This document shows, piece by piece, positions 26,004 to 35,017 of a DNA stretch of 64,000 nt. Numbering within the stretch: position 1 is the stretch's first letter; every line of letters begins with the position of its first letter. Source of the stretch: Pseudothioclava sp033100795. GTDB taxonomy: Bacteria > Pseudomonadota > Alphaproteobacteria > Rhodobacterales > Rhodobacteraceae. A program made the translations under genes and the position numbers. The stretch lies in the NCBI RefSeq assembly GCF_033100795.1, contig NZ_JAWLVI010000005.1:1-64000 (forward strand), written 5' to 3'. The notes beneath the pieces are model-generated. The model made no database searches. It was not told the DNA's origin and was given only the letters and a program-made list of their open reading frames with translations.

Positions 26004-26927
26004 TTACTTGCCGTGTTTCGCGATGACTGCGGCCATGTCCAGACCGTTCAGGCGGGCGACGTGATCGGACAGCATCGGCACGAAATCCCCTGCCGCGCCA
26101 ATCGCCTCGGCATGGGTGAAATAGTGCCGCGCGGCCGAGGCCATGACATTCATCACCCCCGCATCCGTCGCCATCGCGTTCACATAGCGCAGGTCTTTTG
26201 ACAGGTTCTCGATGGTGAATTTATGCGCGTTCTCGTCGCGCTCGCAGACATATTGCATGAAGGTGTTGAAGAACCCGCTACCCAAGCGACTGGGACCAAT
26301 CACATCGCGGAACGTCACCGGAGAGATCCCCGACTTCGCCGCAAGGCTGGAGGCTTCGGCGTAAAGCGCGGCATAGGCGCCGCCAAGGAAGTTCATCAAC
26401 AGCTTCATTTTATGGCCCGTGCCAACCGGCCCGATGCGCGAGATCGACCCCGCCCAGCAGTCGATCACCGGATGGATCGTGGCAAAAACGTCTTCGTCAC
26501 AGCCGACCATCGCATCCAGCATCCCTTCCTCGGCCTCTTTCGGGGTGCGGCCCAAGGGGGCGTCAACAAAGGTTACGCCGTGCTCGGCCATCTCGGCGGC
26601 AAGCGTCATAGTCGAGGTCGGGTCGGCGGTCGTGGTGTCGATCACGATCAGCCCCTTGCGCGCGCCCGCCAGAATGCCATCCGGCCCGCGGATCACCGCT
26701 TCGACTTGCGGGGAATTCGACAGGCAGATGTGGATGATGTCGCAGTTCTCGGCCATCTCTTTGGGCGAGGCCGCCTCTTGCGCACCCATGCCGACAAGGC
26801 TGTCGATGGGGGCGCGGTTCGAGCGGCCCTTGATCCACAGCTTATAGCCGCCTTTCAAGATGTTCTTGGCCATGCCGTGACCCATATAGCCCACGCCGAT
26901 AAAGCCGATAACGGGTTTCTCGCTCAT
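26004..26927 (-). CDS. NAD(P)-dependent beta-hydroxyacid dehydrogenase
   Basis: The protein has 307 residues from ATG 26925-26927; the upstream open frame overlaps the IdnO-like gene and is not used. It shows GFIGVGYMGHGMAKNI at the NAD site, DAPLGRTPKEAEEGM and GTGHKMKLLMNFLGG with the catalytic Lys and Asn. The DAPLGRTP loop is shared with the gene at 17679, so the two form a subgroup. It is cotranscribed with the IdnO-like SDR upstream (10-base gap). Hydroxy-acid oxidation or semialdehyde reduction is inferred. Confidence 0.83.
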   Translation of the reverse strand: MSEKPVIGFIGVGYMGHGMAKNILKGGYKLWIKGRSNRAPIDSLVGMGAQEAASPKEMAENCDIIHICLSNSPQVEAVIRGPDGILAGARKGLIVIDTTTADPTSTMTLAAEMAEHGVTFVDAPLGRTPKEAEEGMLDAMVGCDEDVFATIHPVIDCWAGSISRIGPVGTGHKMKLLMNFLGGAYAALYAEASSLAAKSGISPVTFRDVIGPSRLGSGFFNTFMQYVCERDENAHKFTIENLSKDLRYVNAMATDAGVMNVMASAARHYFTHAEAIGAAGDFVPMLSDHVARLNGLDMAAVIAKHGK

Positions 26928-26937
26928 GTCTCTCTCC

Positions 26938-27699
26938 CTAAAGACTGGTGGATATGCCGCCGTCCACAAACAGGGTGTGGCCGTTGACGAAACTGGCCGC
27001 GTCCGAGGCCAGAAAAATGCACGCGCCGACCAGCTCTTCGACCTTGCCCCAGCGGCCCGCAGGGGTGCGCTTTTCCAGCCAGGCCGAGAAATCCGCATCA
27101 GCCACAAGCGCGGCGTTCAAAGGCGTATCGAAATAGCCCGGCGCGATGGCATTGCAGTTCAGCCCGTATTTCGCCCAGTCGGTAGACATGCCTTTGGTCA
27201 GGTTCGCGATGGCGCCTTTTGAGGCGGTATAGGGCGCGATGCCGGGTCGGGCGAGGGCGCTTTGCACGCTGGCGATATTGATGATCTTGCCCGATTTGCG
27301 CGCGATCATGTGCCGCGCAACCGCTTGGCCGACATAAAACGCCGAGTTCACGTTGGTTCGCATCAGCCGGTCGAACGCTTCGACGGGGAATTCCTCCAGC
27401 GGGGTGCGGTGCTGCATTCCGGCGTTGTTCACCAGAATGTCGATGGGGCCGATGTCAGCCTCGTATCCGTCAATCGCGGCGCGCGCGCCCTTGGCGTCGG
27501 TCGCGTCAAACACCAGCGTATCGACCTGCGCGCCCTCGTCGCGCAAACGTGCGGCGCTCTCCTCCAGCCGCGCCTGATCGCGGGCGTTCAGAATGATCTT
27601 TGCCCCCGCCTGCGCCATCCCGCGCGCCAGTGCAAAGCCGATGCCCATCGAAGAGCCGGTCACAAGGGCGGTTCGGCCCGTCAGGTCGAAGAGTTGCAT
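26938..27699 (-). CDS. idnO: Gluconate 5-dehydrogenase-like SDR
   Basis: The protein has 253 residues from ATG 27697-27699, with GGAGG upstream on the minus strand. MQLFDLTGRTALVTGSSMG, MQHRTPLEEFPVEAFDRLM, IASVQSALARPGIAPYTAS and WLEKRTPAGRWGKVEELVGA match the gluconate 5-dehydrogenase (IdnO) group closely. It interconverts 5-ketogluconate and gluconate with NAD(P)H. It is divergent from an L-idonate-5-dehydrogenase-like gene, the same enzyme pair as in L-idonate catabolism, with a TGGTATACCA site between them. Related enzymes act on other aldonates, so the substrate remains an inference. Confidence 0.82.
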   Translation of the reverse strand: MQLFDLTGRTALVTGSSMGIGFALARGMAQAGAKIILNARDQARLEESAARLRDEGAQVDTLVFDATDAKGARAAIDGYEADIGPIDILVNNAGMQHRTPLEEFPVEAFDRLMRTNVNSAFYVGQAVARHMIARKSGKIINIASVQSALARPGIAPYTASKGAIANLTKGMSTDWAKYGLNCNAIAPGYFDTPLNAALVADADFSAWLEKRTPAGRWGKVEELVGACIFLASDAASFVNGHTLFVDGGISTSL

Positions 27700-27765
27700 T
27701 TTTCCTCCGTGGATTTGCCGATTGGCAGGCTTGACAAATACGGGCAAACCCGCCTTCATTGAAAA

Positions 27766-27775
27766 TGGTATACCA
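27766..27775. promoter_or_regulatory. TGGTATACCA operator, site 4
   Basis: The core lies in AAATGGTATACCATTT, a 16-base palindrome, in the gap between the divergent IdnO-like and IdnD-like genes. A TTGACA lies 30 bases to the left (27731-27736), so binding would cover the probable start region of the plus-strand promoter. Confidence 0.72.
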
Positions 27776-27816
27776 TTTCTCGGGCGATGCAAGCGAAAGC
27801 CCACGGGGAGGCACAA

Positions 27817-28857
27817 TTGACAAAAGCGCTTTATGCTCACGCGGCGAAAGACCTGCGTTTATCTGGCTGCGAGCTTGACACTCCGAAGGCCGGAGAGGTG
27901 CTGGTGCGCCTTGAGCGCGGGGGCATCTGCGGCTCGGACCTGCATTATTTCAGCCACGGCGGATTCGGCGCGGTGCGCCTGAAAGAGCCGATGATCCTTG
28001 GCCACGAGGTCGCGGGTCGCGTGGCCGAACTGGGCGAGGGGGTCAGCGGTCTGGCGGTTGGCGATCTTGTGGCGATCTCGCCGTCGCGGCCCTGCGGGAC
28101 GTGCTCGGAATGTGTGCGCGGGATGCAAAACCAATGCCTGAACATGCGCTTTTACGGGTCGGCCATGCCCTTCCCGCATATTCAGGGAGCCTTCCGCGAA
28201 GCCATCGTCGCGCAGGCGCAAAACTGTATTCCTGCCGATGGGCTAAGTGCGGGCGAGGCCGCGATGGCCGAGCCTTTGGCCGTTGTGCTCCATGCGGTGC
28301 GGCAGGCGGGCGAGATGCTGGGGCGGCGCGTGCTTGTCACCGGCTGCGGCCCGATTGGAATTCTGACGATCATGGTGGCGCGGCGTGCGGGTGCCGCCGA
28401 GATTATCGCCACCGACATCGCTGATGGCGCGATGAGCTATGCGCTTGCGGCGGGTGCGGATCAGGCGCTTAACACGCTGGCGAACCCTGATGCGCTGGCG
28501 CCTTTCGCGACGGGCAAGGGCACGTTTGATGTGCAGTTCGAATGTTCGGGCGCGGCCCCTGCGCTGGCGGCGGGGATCGGCGTTTTGCGTCCGCGCGGGC
28601 GGCTGGTGCAGCTTGGCATGTCGGGCGATATGACCCTGCCGATGACCCAGATCACCGCCAAAGAGATCGCGCTGGTCGGCTCGTTCCGCTTCCACGAGGA
28701 ATTCGCCATCGCCGTGCAGATGATGCAGGCGGGGCTGATCGACGTGAAGCCGTTGATCACCCACAGCTTCCCGCTGGCTGATTACGAGGCGGCCTTTGCG
28801 ACCGCATTGGACCGTGCGCAGGCAATGAAAGTGCAACTGGAGTTCGGCGCGTGCTGA
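27817..28857 (+). CDS. idnD: L-idonate 5-dehydrogenase-like zinc alcohol dehydrogenase
   Basis: The protein has 346 residues if it starts at TTG 27817, which has GGGGAGG five bases upstream; ATG 27787 is in frame but lacks a ribosome site. It is a medium-chain zinc dehydrogenase: GGICGSDLHYF and GHEVAGRV for the catalytic zinc, CGTCSECVRGMQNQC for the structural zinc, and GCGPIGIL for NAD. It closely follows the pattern of IdnD, which oxidises L-idonate to 5-ketogluconate. It heads an eight-gene operon of sugar-acid enzymes. Confidence 0.83.
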   Translation: MTKALYAHAAKDLRLSGCELDTPKAGEVLVRLERGGICGSDLHYFSHGGFGAVRLKEPMILGHEVAGRVAELGEGVSGLAVGDLVAISPSRPCGTCSECVRGMQNQCLNMRFYGSAMPFPHIQGAFREAIVAQAQNCIPADGLSAGEAAMAEPLAVVLHAVRQAGEMLGRRVLVTGCGPIGILTIMVARRAGAAEIIATDIADGAMSYALAAGADQALNTLANPDALAPFATGKGTFDVQFECSGAAPALAAGIGVLRPRGRLVQLGMSGDMTLPMTQITAKEIALVGSFRFHEEFAIAVQMMQAGLIDVKPLITHSFPLADYEAAFATALDRAQAMKVQLEFGAC

Positions 28858-29453
28858 CCTATGTCGCCGCTGTTATCTTGCTGATTATCACGCCGGGTCC
28901 CGGCGTGCTGAGCACGGCTGGCTTTGGCGCGGCCTATGGGTTCCGGCCCTCGCTACGCTATGTGCTGGGGCTGTTTCTGGGCACGAATATGGTGATGTTC
29001 GCGGTCATCTCGGGGCTGGCGGCGGTGGTGCTGTCGGTGCCGTGGCTGCGGGTTGTGCTGATGGCTGGCTCGGTCGGGTATCTGCTGTATCTCGCGTCGA
29101 AAATCGCCTTCGCGGGCACCCGCATCGCCTTTATCGAGGCGAAATCTCCGCCCGGGATCATGGGGGGGATTTTGCTTCAGGCGATCAACCCCAAAGCCTA
29201 TGCGGTGAATACCTCTCTGATGACGGGGTTCAGCTTTGCGCCCGATAATCTGCTGTTCGAGATCACCTCTAAGGTGCTGATTACAAACGCGATCTGGATA
29301 CCCATCCACCTTGCGTGGCTGTGGGGTGGTGTGGTGCTGCACCGGCTTGATCTGCCCGAGGCGACGCATCGTAAAATCAACTATCTGATGGCGGCATCAA
29401 TGCTGGGCGTGGTGGCGCTTGCACTTTGGTCGGCTGCACGGGGGGCCGCATGA
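28851..29453 (+). CDS. LysE/RhtB-family exporter
   Basis: A 200-residue membrane protein with a GTG start at 28851 that overlaps the IdnD stop by seven bases. The amino acid/homoserine-lactone export fold is visible in LLIITPGPGVLSTAGFGAAYG (start) and GGILLQAINPKAYAVN; five or six hydrophobic helices follow. The next gene overlaps its stop by four bases. Export of an amino or hydroxy acid is the family role; in this operon it may relieve accumulation of an intermediate. Confidence 0.82.
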   Translation: MLTYVAAVILLIITPGPGVLSTAGFGAAYGFRPSLRYVLGLFLGTNMVMFAVISGLAAVVLSVPWLRVVLMAGSVGYLLYLASKIAFAGTRIAFIEAKSPPGIMGGILLQAINPKAYAVNTSLMTGFSFAPDNLLFEITSKVLITNAIWIPIHLAWLWGGVVLHRLDLPEATHRKINYLMAASMLGVVALALWSAARGAA

Positions 29454-30652
29454 AAATCACCGCGATTGAGACCATCCGCATCGCCGAGCGCCCGAACCTT
29501 ATGTGGCTTCAGGTGCATACCGACGAGGGTGTCACGGGTCTGGGCGAGACCTTTTACGGCGCACGCGCGGTCGAGGCCTATGTGCATGAGACCCTTGCGC
29601 CCCTGATGCTGGGCGAAGACCCGCGCCGGATCGAATATCTGGCGCGCAAGGCCGAAGGCTATTTGGGCTGGCGCTCGACAGGGGCGGAAACGCGGGGCAA
29701 TTCGGCCTTTGATATTGCGCTTTGGGATTTGTGGGGGCGGGCGACGGGCCAGCCTGTCGCGCAGCTTTTGGGCGGGTTCACGCGCCCCGCGATCCGCGCC
29801 TATAACACCTGCGCGGGCGTTGAATATATCAAGGATGACAGCGGCCAGCAGACCGGCAATTACGGGCTTGGCAAGGGCGGCGCCTATGACGATCTGAACG
29901 GGTTTTTGCACCGCGCGGACGAGCTGGCGCAATCGCTGCTGGAAGACGGCATCACGGCGATGAAAATCTGGCCCTTCGATGCTGCCGCCGAGGCGAACGA
30001 GGGCGCCTATATCTCGGCTGACCAGCTAAAGCGCGCGCTGGAGCCGTTCGAGAAAATCCGCAACGCCGTGGGCGACCAGATGGATATTATGGTCGAGTTC
30101 CACTCGATGTGGCAGCTTTCGCCCGCGATCAAAATCGCCCGCGCGCTGGAGCCGTTTGACACCTTCTGGCATGAAGACCCGATCCGGCTTGATAGCCTCG
30201 ATCTGCTCAAACGCTATGCGGCGGCAAGCAAGGCTCCGGTCTGTGCCTCGGAGACGCTTGGCGGGATCGGGGCGTTCCGTGATCTGCTGGCGACGGGGAC
30301 GGCGGGCGTCGTGATGCTGGACCTAAGCTGGTGCGGGGGGCTGAGTGCGGCGCGCAAGGTCGCCGCGATGGCCGAGGCCGAAAAGTTGCCCGTGGCCCCC
30401 CATGACTGCACGGGTCCGGTGGTTCTTGCGGCCTCGACGCACCTGTCTTTGGCCGCGCCCAATGCGCTTGTGCAAGAAAGCGTGCGCGCCTTCTACCGCA
30501 CTTGGTATCGCGACCTTGTAACGGCGCTGCCAAGCGTCGAACGCGGCATGATTACCGTTCCCCCCGGTCCCGGCCTCGGGCTTGAGCTGAACCCCGATCT
30601 GGACCGTGCCTTCACCACATTCCGTAATGTTTCCAAATGGAAAGACCAATGA
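29450..30652 (+). CDS. Enolase-superfamily sugar-acid dehydratase (mandelate racemase group)
   Basis: The protein has 400 residues from ATG 29450. Visible catalytic features of the mandelate racemase group are the Lys of AMKIWPFD, metal ligands in VEFHSMWQ, WHEDPI and ASETLGG, and the Asp of MLDLSWCGG with the His of APHDCTGPV. Such enzymes abstract the proton next to the carboxylate and dehydrate an aldonate to a 2-keto-3-deoxy acid. It overlaps its neighbours on both sides, and the next gene encodes a lyase that could split or dehydrate the product. Confidence 0.87.
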   Translation: MKITAIETIRIAERPNLMWLQVHTDEGVTGLGETFYGARAVEAYVHETLAPLMLGEDPRRIEYLARKAEGYLGWRSTGAETRGNSAFDIALWDLWGRATGQPVAQLLGGFTRPAIRAYNTCAGVEYIKDDSGQQTGNYGLGKGGAYDDLNGFLHRADELAQSLLEDGITAMKIWPFDAAAEANEGAYISADQLKRALEPFEKIRNAVGDQMDIMVEFHSMWQLSPAIKIARALEPFDTFWHEDPIRLDSLDLLKRYAAASKAPVCASETLGGIGAFRDLLATGTAGVVMLDLSWCGGLSAARKVAAMAEAEKLPVAPHDCTGPVVLAASTHLSLAAPNALVQESVRAFYRTWYRDLVTALPSVERGMITVPPGPGLGLELNPDLDRAFTTFRNVSKWKDQ

Positions 30653-31566
30653 CACACGCTACCTATTCGGGCATCTGGCCCGTCGCTCCGACCCCTTTCA
30701 ACCCCGATGGGACCGTTGATTATGACGGCATGAAGCGGGTGCTGGATTGCATGATCGACCAAGGCGTTGATGGCATCTGTATTCTGGCGAATTTCTCGGA
30801 GCAGTTTCTGATTTCCGACGACGAGCGCGCGGCGCTGACGCGGCTTTGTCTTGAGCATGTCGCAGGCCGCGTGCCTGTGATCGTGACGATCAGCCACTTT
30901 GCGACCCCGATCGTGGTAGAGCGCGCGCGCTTTGCCAAGGATCTGGGCGCGGCGATTGTGATGATGATGCCCCCCTATCATGGCGCTCTGCTCAAAGGCA
31001 CGGCCGAGCAGACGCTGGAGCAATTCCGCGCGGTGGGCGAGGTCGGTATCCCGATCATGCTGCAAGATGCGCCCTTGTCGGGTGTTGATCTGCCGGTGCC
31101 GCTCTTGGTCAGGATGGCGAACGAGATCGAGATGCTCAAGCTGTTCAAGATCGAGTGCCCTCAGGCAGCGGCCAAGCTGCACGCGCTGATCGCCCAGGGC
31201 GGGGCGGCGATTGAAGGCCCGTTTGACGGCGAAGAGGCGATCACCCTTCTGGCGGACCTTGACGCGGGCGCGACCGGCACGATGACCTCGGCCATGATCC
31301 CCGATCTGATCGGCCCGATTGTGCGCGATTTCCATGCGGGCAAGCGGCAGGCGGCTTTCGATGGCTATGCCCGCGTGCTTCCGGCGGTGAACCACGAGAA
31401 CCGCCAGTGCGGCTTCCGATCGGCCAAGGCGGCGATGGTCGAAGGGGGCGTGATCAAATCTGATTTCTGCCGCCACCCGATTGCACCGCTGCACCCCGAT
31501 ACCCGTTCGATGCTGTTCGAGCTGCTGCGGCCGCTTGATCCGGTCGTTCTGAAATGGGGTAAATAA
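30649..31566 (+). CDS. DHDPS/NAL-family lyase with Gln at the catalytic Tyr site
   Basis: A 305-residue TIM-barrel protein of the dihydrodipicolinate synthase/N-acetylneuraminate lyase family. The Schiff-base Lys is K167 in KLFKIECP. The usual Tyr of the motif LYNVP is replaced by Gln (IPIMLQDAP, around residue 139), which is atypical. Members with sugar-acid roles include KDG aldolase, 2-keto-3-deoxy-L-arabinonate dehydratase and D-5-keto-4-deoxyglucarate dehydratase. It follows the enolase-type dehydratase with a four-base overlap, so it probably acts on that enzyme's 2-keto-3-deoxy product. Confidence 0.8.
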   Translation: MTHATYSGIWPVAPTPFNPDGTVDYDGMKRVLDCMIDQGVDGICILANFSEQFLISDDERAALTRLCLEHVAGRVPVIVTISHFATPIVVERARFAKDLGAAIVMMMPPYHGALLKGTAEQTLEQFRAVGEVGIPIMLQDAPLSGVDLPVPLLVRMANEIEMLKLFKIECPQAAAKLHALIAQGGAAIEGPFDGEEAITLLADLDAGATGTMTSAMIPDLIGPIVRDFHAGKRQAAFDGYARVLPAVNHENRQCGFRSAKAAMVEGGVIKSDFCRHPIAPLHPDTRSMLFELLRPLDPVVLKWGK

Positions 31567-32942
31567 TGGCACATGAGGCAGCAATTGCAGAGCTTCGCGC
31601 TTTGCTGGGCGAGCGGCTGGTGACAACCCGCGCCGATCTTGATCTGCATGGCCAGAACGAGACCTACTACCCGTTCACCCCCCCCGACGCGGTGGCCTAC
31701 CCCGAGACCACCGAAGAGGTCTCGGGCATTGTAAAAATCTGCAACGCGCATCGCTGCCCGATTGTTCCCTATGGCGCGGCGAGTTCTCTGGAAGGGCAGC
31801 ATCTGGCGGTTCAGGGCGGCATCAGCCTTGATATGAACCGGATGAATAAGGTTCTGGCCGTGAATGGCGAAGACCTGAATGTTGTCGTGCAGCCGGGGAT
31901 CACGCGGATCGCACTGAACGAGGAATTGCGCGCGACGGGGCTGTTTTTCTCGGTCGATCCGGGCGCGAATGCTTCGGTCGGCGGGATGGCGGCGACGCGC
32001 GCGAGCGGCACGACCGCGGTGCGCTATGGCACGATGCGCGACAATGTTCTGGCGCTTGAGGCGGTGATGGCGGATGGCACGGTTATTCGCTGTGGCTCGG
32101 GGGCGCGGAAATCCTCGACCGGCTATGATCTGGCGCATCTGCTGATTGGGTCCGAGGGCACGCTTGGGATCATCACCGAACTGACGTTGCGCCTGCATGG
32201 CATCCCCGAGGCCGTTGCCGCCGCGACCTGCCGTTTCCCGACTGTTGAAGATGCGGTGAATTGCGTGATCCTGACGATCCAGTCGGGGCTGCCGATGGCG
32301 CGGATCGAATTGCTTGATGAAATGATGGTGCGCGCGTTCAAATCTTACGCCAAGGCCGATCTGCCCGAGGTGCCGCATCTGTTTCTGGAGTTCCACGGTT
32401 CGGAAGCGGGCGTGGCCGAGCAGATGGAAGTCTTTGGCGAACTGGCCCGCGATTTCGGCGCAGAGGGTTGGAAAACCGCCACCAGCACCGAGGAACGCAA
32501 CGCGCTATGGGCGATGCGGCACAAGTCCCATTACGCCAGCGCGGCCTTTGGGAAGGGCGGTCACACCTGGCCGACGGATGTCTGCGTGCCGATCTCGCGA
32601 CTGGCCGAAGCCGTGCATCAGGCACAGCGTGATGCACAAGAGCTTGGGCTGACCTCGACGATTGTCGGCCATGTGGGTGATGGTAATTTCCATGTGGCGC
32701 TTAGCGTGAACCCCGATAATGCAGACGAGATGGAGCGGGCTGAAAAGTTCACCTCCGCCTTGGCCGAGACCGGCCTCCGGCTTGGCGGGACGGTCTCGGG
32801 TGAGCATGGCATCGGCCTTGGAAAACAGAAATTCATGGCGGCCGAGCACGGCCCCGCTTTGCACTTCATGCGGGCGATCAAAACTGCCTTCGATCCGAAT
32901 AACATTCTCAATCCGGGCAAGATTTTGCCGCCGATGAACTAG
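31566..32942 (+). CDS. FAD-binding oxidase, GlcD/D-lactate dehydrogenase type
   Basis: The 458-residue flavoprotein has the PCMH FAD domain (PYGAASSLEGQHLAVQGGIS, SVDPGANASVGGMAATRASG) and the C-terminal cap with VGHVGDGNFHVAL and SGEHGIGLGKQKFM. It oxidises a 2-hydroxy acid such as D-lactate, glycolate or D-2-hydroxyglutarate. It starts at the base where the preceding gene stops (TAATG). Glycolate or lactate formed by the surrounding pathways would be a natural substrate. Confidence 0.87.
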   Translation: MAHEAAIAELRALLGERLVTTRADLDLHGQNETYYPFTPPDAVAYPETTEEVSGIVKICNAHRCPIVPYGAASSLEGQHLAVQGGISLDMNRMNKVLAVNGEDLNVVVQPGITRIALNEELRATGLFFSVDPGANASVGGMAATRASGTTAVRYGTMRDNVLALEAVMADGTVIRCGSGARKSSTGYDLAHLLIGSEGTLGIITELTLRLHGIPEAVAAATCRFPTVEDAVNCVILTIQSGLPMARIELLDEMMVRAFKSYAKADLPEVPHLFLEFHGSEAGVAEQMEVFGELARDFGAEGWKTATSTEERNALWAMRHKSHYASAAFGKGGHTWPTDVCVPISRLAEAVHQAQRDAQELGLTSTIVGHVGDGNFHVALSVNPDNADEMERAEKFTSALAETGLRLGGTVSGEHGIGLGKQKFMAAEHGPALHFMRAIKTAFDPNNILNPGKILPPMN

Positions 32943-32951
32943 GAGAACCCC

Positions 32952-34103
32952 ATGCTGCCTTATGCAAATCCGTTTCCCGCCGCGACGTTTGTTGGTCGGG
33001 TCTGGCTGCCGGGTGTTGGCCCCGCGCTTGTGCGCCTTGACGGTGACGACGTGATCGACATCACCAGCCGCGATCTACCGACGATGCAGGCGCTTCTGGA
33101 GGCTGACGCTCCGGCGGCGGTGGCGTGCGGTGCGGATGGGCGCAAGGTCTGCACGCTGGCGGAACTGGTCGCCGCCTCGACGGAAGGTGCGGGGGCGGAT
33201 GATTTGCGCCTTCTGGCTCCGCCCGATTTTCAGGCGATCAAGGCCTCGGGTGTGACCTTCGCGGAAAGCATGGTCGAGCGCGTGATCGAAGAGCGTGCCG
33301 CAGGGGACGCCGACCGCGCCGAGGAAATCCGCGCCCGTGTCAAAGCCGTGATCGGCGAAAGCCTGTCGGGGATTGAGCCGGGGTCTGAACAGGCAATGCG
33401 CGTCAAGCAGGTGCTTCAGGAAGAAGGCCTCTGGTCGCAATACCTTGAAGTCGGGATCGGCCCCGATGCCGAGGTGTTCACCAAAAGCCAGCCGATGGCG
33501 GCGGTGGGCTGGGGTGCGGCGGTGGGGATTCACCCGATCTCGAACTGGAACAACCCCGAGCCGGAGATCGTTCTGGCGATCAACTCGCGCGGGGTTATCG
33601 TCGGCGCGACGCTTGGCAATGACGTCAATCTGCGCGACGTCGAGGGGCGCTCGGCCCTTCTGCTGGGCAAGGCTAAGGACAACAACGCGTCGTGCTCGAT
33701 CGGGCCGTTTGTGCGGCTGTTTGACGAGGGCTTCTCGCTGGATACGATCCGCGTGGCGGAACTGTCGATGAACGTCACCGGCGAGGACGGGTTTACCCTT
33801 GATGGCCATTCCTCGATGACCAAAATCAGCCGCGATCCGGCCTCGCTGGTCAGCCAGACAATCGGGCGTCATCACCAGTATCCCGACGGGTTCTTCCTGT
33901 TTCTCGGCACGATGTTCGCGCCGGTCAAGGACCGCGACGCCAAGGGGCAGGGCTTCACCCATCACGCGGGCGATGTGGTCACGATCTCCGAGTCCAATCT
34001 GGGCGCTCTTTGCAATACCGTGCGGCTGTCGACAGAATGCCCCGCGTGGACCTTTGGCACCACGGCCCTGATGCGCAACCTCGCGGGGCGGGGGCTGCTA
34101 TGA
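32952..34103 (+). CDS. AraD1-type FAH-family protein
   Basis: A 383-residue protein of the fumarylacetoacetate-hydrolase superfamily with a long N-terminal region. The core shows GIHPISNWNNPEPEIVLAIN, GNDVNLRDVEGRSALLLGKA and GDVVTISESNLGALCNTV. This size class includes 2-keto-3-deoxy-arabinonate dehydratase of non-phosphorylative pentose pathways. No 2-oxoglutarate-semialdehyde dehydrogenase is in the window, so the complete route is not shown. It overlaps the following kinase by four bases. Confidence 0.75.
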   Translation: MLPYANPFPAATFVGRVWLPGVGPALVRLDGDDVIDITSRDLPTMQALLEADAPAAVACGADGRKVCTLAELVAASTEGAGADDLRLLAPPDFQAIKASGVTFAESMVERVIEERAAGDADRAEEIRARVKAVIGESLSGIEPGSEQAMRVKQVLQEEGLWSQYLEVGIGPDAEVFTKSQPMAAVGWGAAVGIHPISNWNNPEPEIVLAINSRGVIVGATLGNDVNLRDVEGRSALLLGKAKDNNASCSIGPFVRLFDEGFSLDTIRVAELSMNVTGEDGFTLDGHSSMTKISRDPASLVSQTIGRHHQYPDGFFLFLGTMFAPVKDRDAKGQGFTHHAGDVVTISESNLGALCNTVRLSTECPAWTFGTTALMRNLAGRGLL

Positions 34104-35017
34104 GGCAAAGCATCCTGTGCCTTGGCGAGTGCATGATCGAGATGGCCGATGCGGGCGGTGGGCTTTATCGGCGCGGCTTTGCGGGGGACACGTTCAACAC
34201 CGCCTGGTATGCGCGCCGGATGCTGCCCGCCGATTGGTCGGTGTCTTACGGCAGTTGCATCGGCACGGATGCAGCCTCGGCAGAGATGGCGGCGTTTATG
34301 GAGGGCGAGGGGGTTGATACGGCCTCGCTCCGGCGGGTCAAAGACCGGACGGTCGGGCTTTATATGATCAGCCTTGAGAACGGAGAGCGCAGCTTTTCCT
34401 ACTGGCGCGGGCAATCGGCGGCAAAAACGCTGGCCGATGATCCGGCATGGCTGGAGGCTGTGCTGAAAGACCGCGCCTATATCTATTTCTCGGGGATCAC
34501 GCTGGCCATTCTGGCACCCACTGCGCGTGAGGCGCTTTGCGCGGCCTTGGCGCGGGCGCGGGCGGCGGGATCGGTGATTGCGTTTGACACCAACCTGCGT
34601 CCGGCCCTTTGGGACGATCAGGACACGATGCGCAAGGGGATGCTGGCGGGGGCTGCGGTTGCCGATATTGTGCTGCCGTCCTTTGATGAAGAGGTTGTCC
34701 TGTTTGGCGACGCAACGCCGGACGAGACCATCGCGCGTTATAGCGGCCTTGGGGCCAGGATCATTCCGGTCAAGAACGGCGGCGGCGCGCTGACGCTTTG
34801 GGACGCGCAAGGCATCCGCCCATTCGCCGCCGAAGCAGTTGCAACGGTTGTCGATACCACCGCCGCCGGAGACAGCTTTGGCGCGGCCTTCCTTGCAGGG
34901 CTGGCCACAGGACAATCCACCGATACGGCCGCACAGGGCGCAATGGCGCTGGCGGCGAAAGTCATCCAGTCACGGGGCGCGCTGGTGCCCGCAATATTCG
35001 AAGGGGAAACACAATGA
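34100..35017 (+). CDS. PfkB-family sugar kinase, KDG-kinase-like
   Basis: The kinase has 305 residues from ATG 34100. The ATP/anion-hole motif DTTAAGDSFGAAFLAGL and the N-terminal LCLGECMIEMADAGGGLYR resemble 2-keto-3-deoxygluconate kinase (KdgK). It would phosphorylate a 2-keto-3-deoxy acid. No KDPG aldolase gene is visible in the window. It overlaps genes on both sides by four bases, so it is cotranslated with AraD1-type and DenD genes. Confidence 0.83.
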   Translation: MRQSILCLGECMIEMADAGGGLYRRGFAGDTFNTAWYARRMLPADWSVSYGSCIGTDAASAEMAAFMEGEGVDTASLRRVKDRTVGLYMISLENGERSFSYWRGQSAAKTLADDPAWLEAVLKDRAYIYFSGITLAILAPTAREALCAALARARAAGSVIAFDTNLRPALWDDQDTMRKGMLAGAAVADIVLPSFDEEVVLFGDATPDETIARYSGLGARIIPVKNGGGALTLWDAQGIRPFAAEAVATVVDTTAAGDSFGAAFLAGLATGQSTDTAAQGAMALAAKVIQSRGALVPAIFEGETQ

